Shown here: in pieces, positions 9,476 to 20,579 of the stretch
Layout of the letters: every line of letters begins with the position of its first letter
Numbering within the stretch: the first letter of the stretch is position 1
Assembly: GCA_913043025.1 (NCBI GenBank)
Contig: CAJWLM010000003.1
Span: 62,001-126,000 of the forward strand
Reading direction: 5' to 3'
Source of the DNA: an uncultured Rhodospirillaceae bacterium
GTDB taxonomy: Bacteria > Pseudomonadota > Alphaproteobacteria > UBA8366
Length of the DNA stretch: 64,000 bases
Program-made: the position numbers and the translations under genes
The notes under the pieces: model-generated
Told to the model about the DNA's origin: nothing
The model's input: the letters and a program-made list of their open reading frames with translations, nothing else
Database searches by the model: none

Positions 9476-10687
9476 ATGGCAGAGCTTAATAGTCTACGAG
9501 CCGGCCCCAATGAGAAGGGCCATTTTGGTATTTTTGGTGGCCGATACGTCGCTGAGACGTTAATGCCGTTAATATTAGCTGTTGAATCGGCATATAACCA
9601 AGCAAAAGAAGACCCCGCTTTTCAGTCCGAATTAAACAATCTGCTATGCCATTATGCTGGACGGCCTAGCCCTCTTTACCATGCAAAGCGGCTGACCGAG
9701 CACTTTGGCGGAGCAAAGATTTATTTTAAACGTGACGAGCTCAATCATACTGGGTCTCACAAGATAAATAATTGCTTAGGGCAAATACTGTTAGCCAAAC
9801 AGATGGGGAAAAAACGGATAATTGCTGAGACCGGTGCCGGACAACATGGTGTTGCTGTAGCCACAGTAGCTGCTCTCTTTGATCTCCCTTGCGTTATTTA
9901 CATGGGAGCCACTGACGTGGAGCGTCAGCAACCCAATGTATTCCGCATGAAGCTGTTGGGAGCAGAGATCATGCCAGTGGATAGCGGCAGCAAAACACTT
10001 AAAGACGCCATGAATGATGCTCTTCGTGATTGGGTCGCCAACGTAGATGATACTTTTTATATCATTGGAACTGTGGCAGGACCTCACCCATACCCTACTA
10101 TGGTTCGTGATTTTCAGTCGATTATCGGCAATGAAACACGTAAGCAAATGCTCGCAGCCGAGGGTAAATTACCCGACACTCTCGTAGCATGCATAGGTGG
10201 TGGCTCGAATTCCATAGGGCTTTTTCACCCATTCCTTGACGAACCGTCAGTATCAATGCACGGCGTTGAGGCCGCAGGTAAAGGAATCGAGACCGGCGCA
10301 CATGCCGCCTCACTAAGTGGTGGTCGTCCGGGGGTCCTTCATGGAAACCGCACTTATCTTCTACAAGATGGTGATGGCCAAATTGCTGATGCTCACTCCA
10401 TATCCGCTGGTCTCGATTATCCGGGTATCGGGCCAGAGCATGCTTGGCTGAAGGATATCAGAAGAATAGATTATTTTTCTGCAACTGATACAGAAGCACT
10501 TGAGGCTTTCAAGCTTTGTGCGGAACTCGAAGGTATTATCCCTGCACTCGAACCAGCTCATGCACTAGCGCATACTGGAAAAATCGCACGCAAACTCCCC
10601 AAAGACCACATAATCTGCATGAATATGTGCGGTCGAGGCGATAAGGATATATTTACAGTGGCCAAACTGTTAGGCGTTGATCTATGA
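9476..10687 (+). CDS. trpB: tryptophan synthase beta chain
   Basis: Makes tryptophan from indole and serine with pyridoxal phosphate. It has 403 residues. The PLP lysine is Lys96 in [10 protein letters not shown], followed by AETGAGQHG, the carboxylate-binding loop, and GGGSNSIG, the phosphate-binding loop. Length and motifs match the TrpB1 type that forms an alpha2beta2 complex with TrpA. The stop overlaps the trpA start by four bases, consistent with coupled production of the two partners. Confidence 0.97.
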   Translation: MAELNSLRAGPNEKGHFGIFGGRYVAETLMPLILAVESAYNQAKEDPAFQSELNNLLCHYAGRPSPLYHAKRLTEHFGGAKIYFKRDELNHTGSHKINNCLGQILLAKQMGKKRIIAETGAGQHGVAVATVAALFDLPCVIYMGATDVERQQPNVFRMKLLGAEIMPVDSGSKTLKDAMNDALRDWVANVDDTFYIIGTVAGPHPYPTMVRDFQSIIGNETRKQMLAAEGKLPDTLVACIGGGSNSIGLFHPFLDEPSVSMHGVEAAGKGIETGAHAASLSGGRPGVLHGNRTYLLQDGDGQIADAHSISAGLDYPGIGPEHAWLKDIRRIDYFSATDTEALEAFKLCAELEGIIPALEPAHALAHTGKIARKLPKDHIICMNMCGRGDKDIFTVAKLLGVDL

Positions 10688-11505
10688 CGGGACGCATAGC
10701 AGCGCGCTTTCAGGCCTTAAAAAAAGAGGGGCGTCCAGGCCTTGTAACTTTCGTTACTGCGGGTGATCCTGATATTGAAACCTCACTTCATATAATACGA
10801 AAATTACCTGCCGCAGGTGCTGATATAATTGAAGTTGGCATGCCATTCTCAGACCCCATGGCGGATGGTCCTGCAATACAGGCCTCTTCACAACGCGCCC
10901 TTGCATCGGGGATGACTTTGGAAGCTACGCTGGGTCTTGTTCAAAACTTCCGGGTAAGAGACAACGAAACACCCGTTGTATTGATGGGCTATTACAATCC
11001 TATATACTCTTTCGGGGTTGAGAAATTTCTCAGAGAAACAAAAAAAGCGGGCGTTGATGGAATCATAATCGTTGACCTTCCGCCAGAGGAGGACGGCGAA
11101 CTCTGCATTCCCGCCCGAAAATCTGGATTAGACTGGATTAGACTCGCCACTCCTACCACTGACGATGAAAGATTACCGGCGGTGCTTACAAATGCGAGTG
11201 GGTTTATTTACTACGTCGCGATAATGGGCATTACCGGCACGAAATCAGCCAACCAAAAAGAGGTTCGGGCTGGTGTCAATCGACTTCGCACACAGACCGA
11301 CCTGCCAATAAGCGTTGGTTTTGGAATCAAAAATCCGGAAAGTGCTCGGGCTATTGGCGATGCTGCAGATGCCGTTGTGGTAGGTTCCGCTATTGTTGAT
11401 ATTATTTCTGCTAACCTCAGCATAAAGGGCAAACCAACACCAAAGTTGGTGGAATACGTGCTCGAATTTGTCGAAAATCTATCTAACGGGATACGGCAGA
11501 AATGA
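10684..11505 (+). CDS. trpA: tryptophan synthase alpha chain
   Basis: Cleaves indole-3-glycerol phosphate to indole, which is channelled to TrpB. It has 273 residues as a TIM barrel. The catalytic pair is visible as Glu50 in [11 protein letters not shown] and Asp61 in MADGPAIQ. The phosphate site is GFGIKNPE and VVVGSAIV. Its stop overlaps the accD start by four bases (ATGA), so tryptophan synthase is tied in translation to fatty acid synthesis, a common alphaproteobacterial order. Confidence 0.97.
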   Translation: MTGRIAARFQALKKEGRPGLVTFVTAGDPDIETSLHIIRKLPAAGADIIEVGMPFSDPMADGPAIQASSQRALASGMTLEATLGLVQNFRVRDNETPVVLMGYYNPIYSFGVEKFLRETKKAGVDGIIIVDLPPEEDGELCIPARKSGLDWIRLATPTTDDERLPAVLTNASGFIYYVAIMGITGTKSANQKEVRAGVNRLRTQTDLPISVGFGIKNPESARAIGDAADAVVVGSAIVDIISANLSIKGKPTPKLVEYVLEFVENLSNGIRQK

Positions 11506-12395
11506 ATTGGCTCACAAATTTCGTTCGCCCGAAACTCAAACAGCTTGTCAAGCGAGATGTGCCAGATAATTTTTGGCGAAAATGCCCTAATTGCGAGTAC
11601 ATGATTTTTCATCGTGACCTTGAGGCCAACCTTTCAGTGTGCCAAAAATGCGGTCATCATTTGCGCCTAAATGCTAAACAGAGGCTGACAATGCTTTTCG
11701 ATGAAGGCAAATATCACCGAGTCGAATTACCAAATGTTTTGCTCGACCCCCTCAATTTTCGCGACCAAAAACGTTACACAGATCGATTGAAAGAGGCTCG
11801 TGTTAAGACATCAGAGGAAGATGCTTTAATTGTAGCTCGGGGTGAGATGAATGGCCTTCCGGTTGTAACAGCGGTGCTTAACTTTGATTTCATGGGAGGC
11901 TCTATGGGGGCCGCTGTCGGCGCCGGGCTCATTACGGCGGCACGATTAGCCGTGGCCGAAAAAACACCGCTCATTGCAGTAACCTCTTCTGGCGGTGCTC
12001 GCATGCAAGAAGGTGCAATTTCGTTGATGCAAATGCCTCGCACTGTTATTGCGGTTAGAGAAGTGAAAGAGGCAGGGCTCCCCTATATTGTTGTCTTAGC
12101 TGATCCAACAACCGGTGGCGTGACGGCAAGTTTTGCTATGCTTGGGGATATTCATATTGCTGAAAAAGGTGCTTTGATCGGCTTTGCCGGTACACGTGTA
12201 ATCGAACAAACCGTTCGTGAAACTTTGCCCGATGGTTTTCAACGTGCTGAATACCTCCTTCAACACGGCATGGTGGATATTGTTACCGAACGCTGTGATC
12301 TTCGTGACACACTAATCCGGGTAATATCTTTGCTGATGCAATCTAATAAGTTAGATGATGGAGTGCCTGCCTCTTATACACTTCGTTCTAGTTAG
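11502..12395 (+). CDS. accD: acetyl-CoA carboxylase carboxyltransferase subunit beta
   Basis: The zinc-bearing half of the carboxyltransferase that makes malonyl-CoA; it pairs with AccA. It has 297 residues. A four-Cys zinc finger is formed by Cys28, Cys31, Cys47 and Cys50. The crotonase-like core shows [22 protein letters not shown] and [11 protein letters not shown], the CoA-binding elements. It overlaps trpA by four bases, and folC begins 13 bases after its stop. Confidence 0.97.
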   Translation: MNWLTNFVRPKLKQLVKRDVPDNFWRKCPNCEYMIFHRDLEANLSVCQKCGHHLRLNAKQRLTMLFDEGKYHRVELPNVLLDPLNFRDQKRYTDRLKEARVKTSEEDALIVARGEMNGLPVVTAVLNFDFMGGSMGAAVGAGLITAARLAVAEKTPLIAVTSSGGARMQEGAISLMQMPRTVIAVREVKEAGLPYIVVLADPTTGGVTASFAMLGDIHIAEKGALIGFAGTRVIEQTVRETLPDGFQRAEYLLQHGMVDIVTERCDLRDTLIRVISLLMQSNKLDDGVPASYTLRSS

Positions 12396-12408
12396 CTGGA
12401 CAAAAAAT

Positions 12409-13701
12409 ATGACCTTGGAACAGGAAACAAATAATGTCCTTAACCGACTTCAAGAGCTTCACCCAAAACAAATAGACCTTTCACTTGGTCGAATTCAAAA
12501 CCTTATGGCCCGTCTGGGGTCTCCGCAGAAGACCTTACCGCCAGTAATCCATGTTGCTGGTACTAATGGGAAAGGTTCAACTATTGCTTTTCTGAGGGCA
12601 ATTCTAGAGGCAACTGGACTGCGCGTTCACGTATATACATCACCTCACTTAGTAAATTTTATGGAGCGAATCGTCCTAGCTGGTGACGTCATCAGCGAAG
12701 ATAACCTAAACCAGGTACTTGCTGATTGCGAACGAGCGAATGCCGGAGAGCCTATAACATTCTTTGAAATCACCACTGCCGCAGCTTTTCTCGCGTTTGC
12801 AAGTGTTCCCGCCGATGTAGTTATTCTTGAGACTGGACTTGGCGGAAGGCTTGACGCAACCAACATTATCGAAAAACCAGCTTTGACCGCAATTACGCCT
12901 ATCAGCATGGACCACATGCATTTTCTTGGCAATAGCTTGAACAAGATTGCTGCCGAAAAGGGCGCAATACAAAAACATAACGTCCCGTCGGTGGTAGCAT
13001 CGCAACAAGAAATTTCTCAAAGAGTTTTATTAGCTCAAGCCCGCGAAGTTGGAACAAATATCTTCCTCTACGGGCGCGATTGGCAAGTCACAATGGATAC
13101 CGATGGCTTTGTATACCGTTCATCAAAGAGGCACCTAACATTGCCTAAACCGTCATTATACGGCGCCCACCAATTAATTAACGCGGGCTGCGCAATAGCG
13201 TGCTTAGAAAAATTAAGCCTGTTTCATATAACCGAGAAAGCCATGCGGCTTGGCCTCAAAAATACTATGTGGCCAGGCCGGTTAGAACAATTGAGGGAGG
13301 GGCATTTAGTGACCAGTTTGCCTAACGGTTGGGAACTCTGGCTTGATGGAGGACACAACGCAGGCGCCGGCGAGGCACTTCGGCAGACCTTATTAGATTG
13401 GAACGAAAAGCCGACGCACCTTATCGTTGGCATGTTAGAGACAAAACAAATTTACGATTTTCTTGCGCCTCTCGTGCCTCAAACTGAAAGCATGCATATG
13501 ATCGAAATCCCTGATGAACCAAAAACTGCAAAAGCATCTTCTCTGGCAGCTGCAGCGCAAGAACTTGGGGTACGTACCGCAATATCAGAAAATGTCCTCA
13601 ATGCAATATCAGATATAATTACTAAAGAGAAAAAGACGGCCAGAATATTGGTATGCGGATCGCTGTATCTACTTGGTCACGTCTATAAACTAAATATTTA
13701 G
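12409..13701 (+). CDS. folC: bifunctional folylpolyglutamate synthase/dihydrofolate synthase
   Basis: Adds glutamate to dihydropteroate and to folates. It has 430 residues. The ATP loop is HVAGTNGKGST near residue 50, followed by TSPHLVNFMERI, and a later LDGGHNAGAGEA segment marks the C-terminal Mur-ligase domain. The ATG at 12409 is chosen because an in-frame ATG at 12355 lies within accD and would add 18 residues with no family resemblance. Last gene of the pyrF-trp-accD run; it converges on trxA with a 43-base gap in which I see no clear terminator. Confidence 0.95.
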   Translation: MTLEQETNNVLNRLQELHPKQIDLSLGRIQNLMARLGSPQKTLPPVIHVAGTNGKGSTIAFLRAILEATGLRVHVYTSPHLVNFMERIVLAGDVISEDNLNQVLADCERANAGEPITFFEITTAAAFLAFASVPADVVILETGLGGRLDATNIIEKPALTAITPISMDHMHFLGNSLNKIAAEKGAIQKHNVPSVVASQQEISQRVLLAQAREVGTNIFLYGRDWQVTMDTDGFVYRSSKRHLTLPKPSLYGAHQLINAGCAIACLEKLSLFHITEKAMRLGLKNTMWPGRLEQLREGHLVTSLPNGWELWLDGGHNAGAGEALRQTLLDWNEKPTHLIVGMLETKQIYDFLAPLVPQTESMHMIEIPDEPKTAKASSLAAAAQELGVRTAISENVLNAISDIITKEKKTARILVCGSLYLLGHVYKLNI

Positions 13702-13744
13702 GATAACATATTTTTGAGAATTTGCGCTGACCACTGAGACAAGC

Positions 13745-14068
13745 TTATAGAAATTCCCTTATCCACTGGACAATTTGGCCTTTCGGCAACGCTCCTACTT
13801 TTGTTGAAGCAACTTCGCCGTTCTTAAAAATCATAAGCGTTGGAATTCCTCTCACACCCAGATCTGAGGGTGTTACGGGATTATCGTCTATATTAATCTT
13901 TACGATAGTGATCTCTTCGCCCATTTCCGTCGCAACCTCCTCTAAGATAGGAGTAATCATTTTGCAAGGACCACACCATTCTGCCCAAAAATCCACTAAA
14001 ACTGGCCCGGCTGCCTTCAGAACATTAGCCTCAAATTCCTTGTCGTTTACTGCTGCAATGTCAGCCAT
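13745..14068 (-). CDS. trxA: thioredoxin
   Basis: A 107-residue classical thioredoxin. The redox pair is Cys32 and Cys35 in WCGPC, followed by KMITPILEE, and the cis-proline motif is GIPTLMIF. It reduces protein disulfides in the cytoplasm. It is the last gene of a minus-strand run after addB and addA (38 bases after addA). Confidence 0.97.
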   Translation of the reverse strand: MADIAAVNDKEFEANVLKAAGPVLVDFWAEWCGPCKMITPILEEVATEMGEEITIVKINIDDNPVTPSDLGVRGIPTLMIFKNGEVASTKVGALPKGQIVQWIREFL

Positions 14069-14106
14069 GAAACCTACCTCTCAAAATAATAGCTTGAAGC
14101 TTTAAC

Positions 14107-17100
14107 TTAAGGACCGGCTATAAAGGAATCAAGCTGTTCATCATTAAGCCACATAAGACATGGCTCTTCGGTCCATAAAAGAGCACACCTAACTGACCGA
14201 CCTGCCCATATACCTTGCAACAGTGCTCGATAAGCTGCCATTTGTCTTACGTAAGCTACAGGGATATTCTCCTCGGCCTTGGGTGGTAATCTAAGTGTTT
14301 TATAGTCAACCGCCAGCACTTCATCATCGCACACAACAAGGCGATCAACCTGCCCCGAAATTATCTGGGTGCCAATTTTCATATCCACTGTACCTATCAA
14401 GGGCACTTCTGCCTTTGATTGTGAACTGAACAACTTGGCAAATTGGGGGTCCTCAAGAATACCTATTACAGTCCCAGCGATGTCTATCCTTTCGTGCTGG
14501 GTCAAGCCAAAGCATTTCCGTAACAAGAAACGCTCAGTGGCGTTCGCCCGGTCTTTGGGATGAACATTTGGCAAAAACTGTAACATTCGGTGAACAAGTG
14601 TGCCACGCTGAAACCGATCGCCTGATTCTGTTATAAGCGGTGAGGAGGCAGGCGGATCCTCATCTAATCTTGATGGGACTATGGGTTTTTGGGGTATTAC
14701 TTCTTTCGGCGGTTCCCGCTGAATCCAAGAAGGTAATGCCATTAGTTCATCGTTTCCGATAGCGATATCAGCAATCTTCACGTCAGAGCGCTGTTCTGTT
14801 TGAATACGAAGCCCCTTTCCGTGCCAGCCATCTACAGCTTCGGCGCTGAAATCAAACTCTACGGCTTCGCCCAGATCTGAAAGTCCATCGCGTATAAGTG
14901 AATACCAACAATCGTCAGCTAACTTATTTCCGGTGCTGTTGTAACCACAAATATACAGCCTGTCTTCAGCCCTGGTCATTGCTACATAGAGCAGGCGTCT
15001 CTGCTCACGATCTCTTGCTTCACGCCATGCATTCCTAAGGTGGCGACTTTTCAAGGGTTCGAGTGATCTTTCCGGTGACCACAAAGGTAATGATCCGCAC
15101 CATAGAATATCATCAGTCTTTTGGGGTTTTGAAATGGTATCTGGCAATATCACAATCGGCGCCTGTAACCCTTTTGCACCATGTGCGGTCATCACGCGCA
15201 CCTCATCTACACTGCCTTGCTCCAAATCACGTTTGGTCTCTACCTCTCCTGCATCCATCCAGTGCAGAAATCCCTCCAACGAAGGAGAATGATCTTGTTC
15301 GTAACTTATTGCATGATTCAGGAATTCATCTATTGGGTCCTCACATTCTGGCCCCAACCGACGCAACATTGCCTCTCTTCCACTTCCACCTGCTGGCACT
15401 TCCGCAGATAACAAAGAGCCAAAAAGCTCGTATGGACGCTCTAGATCAGCTCTCGCCAATAGTGAAGTAAGCCAATCGGCAACCATGCGTAATAGTTCAC
15501 TCCTGCCACCACATTTTGACAATGACTCCCACAAGCTATCCGAACCGCGATTATGAGCAAGGCCATATAGGTCATATTCCTCAATACCAATTAAGGGCGA
15601 TTTTAAAATAACGGCAAGATTTAAGTCATCGTCAGGCAACAGAAGAAACCTGCCTAGGGCTATTAGGTCCATTACCGCTAGTTGTTCGCCAAGCTTCACA
15701 CGGTCAACTCCAGCAACGGGCACCTCTCGCGCCTTAAGCTCGGCCACAATTTCCTCCATAAACCCACCACGCGTGCGCAGTAGAATCATAAAATCCCCGG
15801 CTCGTATGGCGCGACCACGGGACAATAGAGTTTCACTCCCAATCAATGTTGAGATCTTAGCCGCTACCGCTTTCGCTAATCTTCGGGATGGGTTCTCCTC
15901 AGAAACTCGTTCTAATGGGGGCGACCAAGCAGGAATTGGATTGGTGGGTTCAGGGCCCAAAGGTGGCCATAACTCAACAAGCCCTGCGTCACCACGTCTA
16001 AATGCTTCGTGTGTAAGAGGTTTAACCCCCTCAACTACGCCCATCCTGGCGACATCGCGCGAAAACACCGAATCTACCGCAGCTAATACTGCGTCTACCG
16101 AACGAAAAGAAACTGACAGGTCTATGTCTTCCCATTCTCGCTGGGCTTCATAAGCCCGTGTTGCAAAATTATCGCGATATTTCCCGAACTGCTCTGGCTC
16201 AGCCCCCTGAAACCCAAAAATTGATTGTTTTATATCACCAACTGCAAATAAGGTGCGTACTTCTGTGCTTGCGCCTTCTCCAGAAAAAAATTCCTCCGCC
16301 AGCGCTTCTACTATTTGCCATTGTACAGAATTTGTATCTTGTGCTTCGTCGATCAAGATATGATCAATCCCGCCGTCGAGCTTAAAGAGCACCCACGGAG
16401 CAATACCAGCTCGAGTCAGGAGAGCACGCGCAACGTAAATTAGGTCGTTATAATCGAGCCTTACTAACCTCCTTTTTAGCCGGTCATACTCCTCAAGAAG
16501 AGCAGCACTTATGCGCAGCAGGGAGGCGGTGCATGTAGCTGTTACGACCGCCGCTATGCGCTCGCGCACTATCAATAACCTCTCTGCTTCCGATTGGAGT
16601 ATTTCCTCAAGTCCAGGATCAGTTTTTTGCGCAGTCTTAGTCAATATTTTAGACCTTACCGTCCCGGCCTTTACCCGAATGAAAATTTCGAGATACTTGT
16701 CAAAATTGGCTGCTCTCTTTTCATTACTGTCTGAAAGCCAACTGGACAATGTTTGACCGTTTTTTTTATCGGTCTTTGTTCCCTTTAGAAAAGCCTCAAC
16801 ACCCCGGGTAAGTTTATCATCATCAACCTTTTCTAACGCTTCGGCTTGGATCAATTCTACTGTTTCTACTTTTTTGACCCCAAGAAACTTGTAAATGTGA
16901 TCTATAGCATTTTGGACCCCGCCTTTCTCAAGGATACCATGAGCGAGCCTCCCACGATTTTTAATTACCTCTGAAATAAGGTCATCAAATTTCTTCTCTT
17001 GGACGTGCTGGGTCAGATGCAAAAGACATTGATTCATGACTACATCACTATCCACAGCGGCCAAAATATTATCGCGCGCACGCCGGCGTAGCTCTACAGC

Positions 17101-17592
17101 ACTTCTCTGTTCCTCCATAATCTCGAAGTGGGGTGGTATTCCGGACTCAAACGGGAAGCGTGCTATCAGTGATTGACAGAAACTATGGATGGTTTGGATA
17201 TTTAATCCTCCTGGTAAATCAAGCACTTGGGCAAAAAGACATTGAGCACGCTTCACCTCTCGGGACTTCGGCACCCTATCGAGAACCTGTCCCAATATTT
17301 CAAATAGAGTAGGAGCGCTCATAGTCGCCCATTCAGCTAGACGCTCATTTACACGATTAGCCATTTCTGCGGCAGCTGCCTTTGTGAAGGTCAAGCACAA
17401 GATATGCTCTGGTGAAGTGCCCTCAAGCAGCAGTGTCAGGACACGGTCGGTCAGGACTTTTGTTTTCCCGCTACCGGCGCTGGCCGTTAACCAAATGCTT
17501 TTTTTAGGGTTTGCCGCTCGACGCTGCAAAGCATCCGCTCTGAAGCCCTCTGCTTTAGGATCTACAATTATTTTTTTGTACCTCCCGACCAC
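14107..17592 (-). CDS. addA: double-strand break repair helicase AddA
   Basis: The UvrD-like helicase-nuclease subunit of AddAB, which resects double-strand breaks before RecA loading. It has about 1161 residues. The Walker A TASAGSGKTKV is near residue 36-46, the Walker B region LIDEAQDTNS and the VAMTRAEDRLYI motif VI are present, and the C-terminal nuclease has AVDYKT. The only canonical in-frame start is GTG at 17592, inside addB and lacking a good ribosome site upstream. A perfect GGAGGT lies just inside that start, with only ATA and ATT codons at usable spacing after it, so the true start is uncertain. The last 25 bases of addB overlap this gene. Confidence 0.94.
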   Translation of the reverse strand: MVGRYKKIIVDPKAEGFRADALQRRAANPKKSIWLTASAGSGKTKVLTDRVLTLLLEGTSPEHILCLTFTKAAAAEMANRVNERLAEWATMSAPTLFEILGQVLDRVPKSREVKRAQCLFAQVLDLPGGLNIQTIHSFCQSLIARFPFESGIPPHFEIMEEQRSAVELRRRARDNILAAVDSDVVMNQCLLHLTQHVQEKKFDDLISEVIKNRGRLAHGILEKGGVQNAIDHIYKFLGVKKVETVELIQAEALEKVDDDKLTRGVEAFLKGTKTDKKNGQTLSSWLSDSNEKRAANFDKYLEIFIRVKAGTVRSKILTKTAQKTDPGLEEILQSEAERLLIVRERIAAVVTATCTASLLRISAALLEEYDRLKRRLVRLDYNDLIYVARALLTRAGIAPWVLFKLDGGIDHILIDEAQDTNSVQWQIVEALAEEFFSGEGASTEVRTLFAVGDIKQSIFGFQGAEPEQFGKYRDNFATRAYEAQREWEDIDLSVSFRSVDAVLAAVDSVFSRDVARMGVVEGVKPLTHEAFRRGDAGLVELWPPLGPEPTNPIPAWSPPLERVSEENPSRRLAKAVAAKISTLIGSETLLSRGRAIRAGDFMILLRTRGGFMEEIVAELKAREVPVAGVDRVKLGEQLAVMDLIALGRFLLLPDDDLNLAVILKSPLIGIEEYDLYGLAHNRGSDSLWESLSKCGGRSELLRMVADWLTSLLARADLERPYELFGSLLSAEVPAGGSGREAMLRRLGPECEDPIDEFLNHAISYEQDHSPSLEGFLHWMDAGEVETKRDLEQGSVDEVRVMTAHGAKGLQAPIVILPDTISKPQKTDDILWCGSLPLWSPERSLEPLKSRHLRNAWREARDREQRRLLYVAMTRAEDRLYICGYNSTGNKLADDCWYSLIRDGLSDLGEAVEFDFSAEAVDGWHGKGLRIQTEQRSDVKIADIAIGNDELMALPSWIQREPPKEVIPQKPIVPSRLDEDPPASSPLITESGDRFQRGTLVHRMLQFLPNVHPKDRANATERFLLRKCFGLTQHERIDIAGTVIGILEDPQFAKLFSSQSKAEVPLIGTVDMKIGTQIISGQVDRLVVCDDEVLAVDYKTLRLPPKAEENIPVAYVRQMAAYRALLQGIWAGRSVRCALLWTEEPCLMWLNDEQLDSFIAGP

Positions 17593-20555
17593 TCAAGTAT
17601 GCGCTCTAAGTGTTCATAATCATTATAGTGCGGCTTGCGGCTTGGAACTGGAATTGCCTCATAGGCGGTCGCAGGGTCAGAAAATTTTTCAACTAACGTC
17701 TGAACCCCAACGAAAGCTTCCTCAATCAGTGTTTCTAAATTGTCGAACGATGTAGTCGTTCCTGCCGGATGACCTCCCCCGAGCTTCCAATAATAAAATG
17801 CGAAAACCTCCCAAATATCTTGGCCCTTTAATCCCTCAAAGCCACCATTACTAGCAATGAGCGCTTCTAATGGTAGTTGGGGAGACAGCCCATTTTGGAC
17901 CTGTTTTTTTGTCGGAGTACTGCCAGTCTTATAATCAATGATTTCTAGCCTGCCATCAGCAAACTGGTCTATTCGGTCAGCACGTGCTGTTAATTCAAAA
18001 GGGCCATTTTTCGTCTCCAAGTTTATTGAGCCCTGTATTTCGGTAAATGATTTTATCACCCCATTTACACGCACCCTTTCATATTCGACAACAAACCACT
18101 CCGCGATGCGACAAAATCGCGGCCACCAGAATGCATACACTGAAGGTCGCATGGGATGCTCACCGAAAACCTCCTCGCCAATTTTTAACAATACTTGTAA
18201 ATCAGCGGGCGGAGGCCCATCCGAGAAACGACTTATATATCGGTCGAGGATGACATGGATTATCATTCCATTTTGAGAGGCCCCGGGGTCAGCTTCAAGT
18301 GGCTCCAACTTCTTCAAATTGATAATATGGCGCGCATAGATCCCGTAGGGATCACGCATTAAAGTTTCTATCTGCGTTACTGACAATTTTTCTGGCCTAG
18401 CAGAAATAGGTGGTCTAGGTACCGGGGGACCTACCGGCTTTATAAATTTTGGCCTATCGAGCCTTGTTTGCCAATGTGTCCAATGATCTGGCGCTATCAG
18501 GCCACTACTGTTTCCCGCGGCACGGAGTACAGAATTGAGTCTGCTTAACCAACGGGTAGGCACCGTCGGAGTACCATCAACTTTTCTAGATCGGGTTAAA
18601 AATACCTCAGGGGCCGCTAACAGTTGAGTAAAATCATGTGCCGAAAGCCCTATGCGCTGTTCAGCAACCGGCAAACCAAATGAGCGGCGCATAGGGCGAC
18701 TTAGCCACGGATCGGGTTTTACTTCAAGCGGCCAATTTCCCTCATTAAGACCAGCAACAATAATGCAATCTGCTTTCTGTAACCGAGCCTCCAATGGTCC
18801 CCAAACATTTAATCTTGGATGCATCCCGTAACGCGGTCGCACAATCGTGCGCCTCATTAAGATATTCAGGACTGCTGGGTAGTGATACAGCGAAAGGTCG
18901 GAAAATACACTTGCAGAAACCCGTAAGTCGGAGAAGAAACGCGCTAATGATTCACCGCTTTCTCCAACCCAAAGTCGTTCGGCCCCCCCCCTATCTTCAG
19001 TCTGGGCTAACGCCTCTGCGACCTTAATGTGAGCCTCCACCAGCGCACTAAATGGCACTTTCCCATCTCTAAGGGAACTCATAGGGCGGCATCGGATATC
19101 GAATTCATCCAAAATATTAGCCAGTAAGCTTTTACTTGAAGCATCTAAAGACTTGCTTTCAGTAGTCTCCAGTAATGACCGAATACCTTGAATACCCGGT
19201 GCGGACCTAGGTCCTCTCAAAATTGTACGGTCCATTAACCGAATCCCTGACCGGAGTCCGGCCACAGTAAAACCAGCAGCGGTTAGTGGATGTTTTCCAA
19301 GACCTAGAAGTGCTACTGGCCCAAATTGTTCTGCTACCATTTCAGCTACCAGGCGCATGAATATTGCCGGATAAGTATCGGCTAAGGGAATACCGGCAGA
19401 GTCATCAATATTAATTTTCCAGCGTTTAAGTTCCATAGCTACGCGGCGCGCCAATCGTCTATCGCCGGTCACTAGTGCACCCGTTTTGCCTTCTACCTCG
19501 AGTTGTTTTCGCAATATAAGAGCAATAACACCCGCCTCCTCTGACTCGTTGGAACATTCGATAAGATGCAGCCCATCTGTTGGTAGAGGCTCAGATTTTT
19601 CCAGATTCTGCCAAACTGCAGTCATTGGTGCGGGACGCATTGCCTCTAAAATCAAACGGGCCCGCCGATCGCAAATACTTTGATGGCCCCAAACTGCGAC
19701 ATCTTCTCTCTTTACTTTAAGCCGTTTCAGCAACCTCGCCATCCCAAATTGTGGATGTGTAGGATCTTTTGAAATAGCTGCCCAATTCGTTTCATCGCTT
19801 AAAAGGTCTAATCCAGGCAGAATTACACGTCCCTGAGGCATCCTCGCAACCATCGCTAACAAATCAGCGGTTACAGGTATGCTGCCGGTAGAGCCAGCAG
19901 CTATGATAGGCCCAGCTGGCGGATTACTGCCCCATTGTTGAACTCTCGCATCGAGTAACCTGTTGCGCCGTTCCGCTGGTTCCAAGAAACCCAAACGTTC
20001 AACCTCTGATGGCCAATTTTCTGTAAAATCACGTAGGAAACCAAGAGTCTCCTGCCAATGCATAGCAAGCTCCTCTGGCACCAGAGCATCTAAACCAGCA
20101 AAATCAAGCCGTTCCGTTTGAACCATGTCAAGAAAGCGCGCTAACTCTATAGCCAGCAGAAGTGCTTGATCTGGGGGGGATACATGCGGAGACACTTCGG
20201 GCAAGCTTATTCTGTGACTTTGTATACGCTTTGCTAGGGACAAAATACGATAGCTATCAGGCATAGCGGGGGCAAGTTCCGCAATATCAATCCCCGTAAT
20301 GTTATCAAAAGCTAGTTCTTCTTCGTCAACATCGCCGATTGCCTGCATGGCAGGTAAAGCTGTTGGAACACCTTCACGAAGTCGTAAGAATGAATCCTGC
20401 AAGGCTCGGCACGCACGACGAGTAGGCAATAAGACAATCGTCTCCGAAAATTGACTCAGGTCTCCTTCCGTTTCGATTATCATTTGGGAAGCCAAACTGT
20501 CTAAAAAAGATTGCTCAGCCGGGATTGTAAAAATGGAGCCCTTGTGCCTAAACAT
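17568..20555 (-). CDS. addB: double-strand break repair protein AddB
   Basis: Partner of AddA: a 995-residue protein with a degenerate helicase-like N-terminal part and a C-terminal RecB-type nuclease. The nuclease core is seen near residue 895 as IIDYKTGSTPT followed by QLPLEALI. The alphaproteobacterial AddB subgroup has the N-terminal pattern ETIVLLPTRRACRAL, present here. ATG start at 20555. Its 3' end overlaps addA, and murU lies 24 bases upstream on the same strand. Confidence 0.94.
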   Translation of the reverse strand: MFRHKGSIFTIPAEQSFLDSLASQMIIETEGDLSQFSETIVLLPTRRACRALQDSFLRLREGVPTALPAMQAIGDVDEEELAFDNITGIDIAELAPAMPDSYRILSLAKRIQSHRISLPEVSPHVSPPDQALLLAIELARFLDMVQTERLDFAGLDALVPEELAMHWQETLGFLRDFTENWPSEVERLGFLEPAERRNRLLDARVQQWGSNPPAGPIIAAGSTGSIPVTADLLAMVARMPQGRVILPGLDLLSDETNWAAISKDPTHPQFGMARLLKRLKVKREDVAVWGHQSICDRRARLILEAMRPAPMTAVWQNLEKSEPLPTDGLHLIECSNESEEAGVIALILRKQLEVEGKTGALVTGDRRLARRVAMELKRWKINIDDSAGIPLADTYPAIFMRLVAEMVAEQFGPVALLGLGKHPLTAAGFTVAGLRSGIRLMDRTILRGPRSAPGIQGIRSLLETTESKSLDASSKSLLANILDEFDIRCRPMSSLRDGKVPFSALVEAHIKVAEALAQTEDRGGAERLWVGESGESLARFFSDLRVSASVFSDLSLYHYPAVLNILMRRTIVRPRYGMHPRLNVWGPLEARLQKADCIIVAGLNEGNWPLEVKPDPWLSRPMRRSFGLPVAEQRIGLSAHDFTQLLAAPEVFLTRSRKVDGTPTVPTRWLSRLNSVLRAAGNSSGLIAPDHWTHWQTRLDRPKFIKPVGPPVPRPPISARPEKLSVTQIETLMRDPYGIYARHIINLKKLEPLEADPGASQNGMIIHVILDRYISRFSDGPPPADLQVLLKIGEEVFGEHPMRPSVYAFWWPRFCRIAEWFVVEYERVRVNGVIKSFTEIQGSINLETKNGPFELTARADRIDQFADGRLEIIDYKTGSTPTKKQVQNGLSPQLPLEALIASNGGFEGLKGQDIWEVFAFYYWKLGGGHPAGTTTSFDNLETLIEEAFVGVQTLVEKFSDPATAYEAIPVPSRKPHYNDYEHLERILEWSGGTKK

Positions 20556-20579
20556 TAATTAACCCAGTGTCGAAATAAT

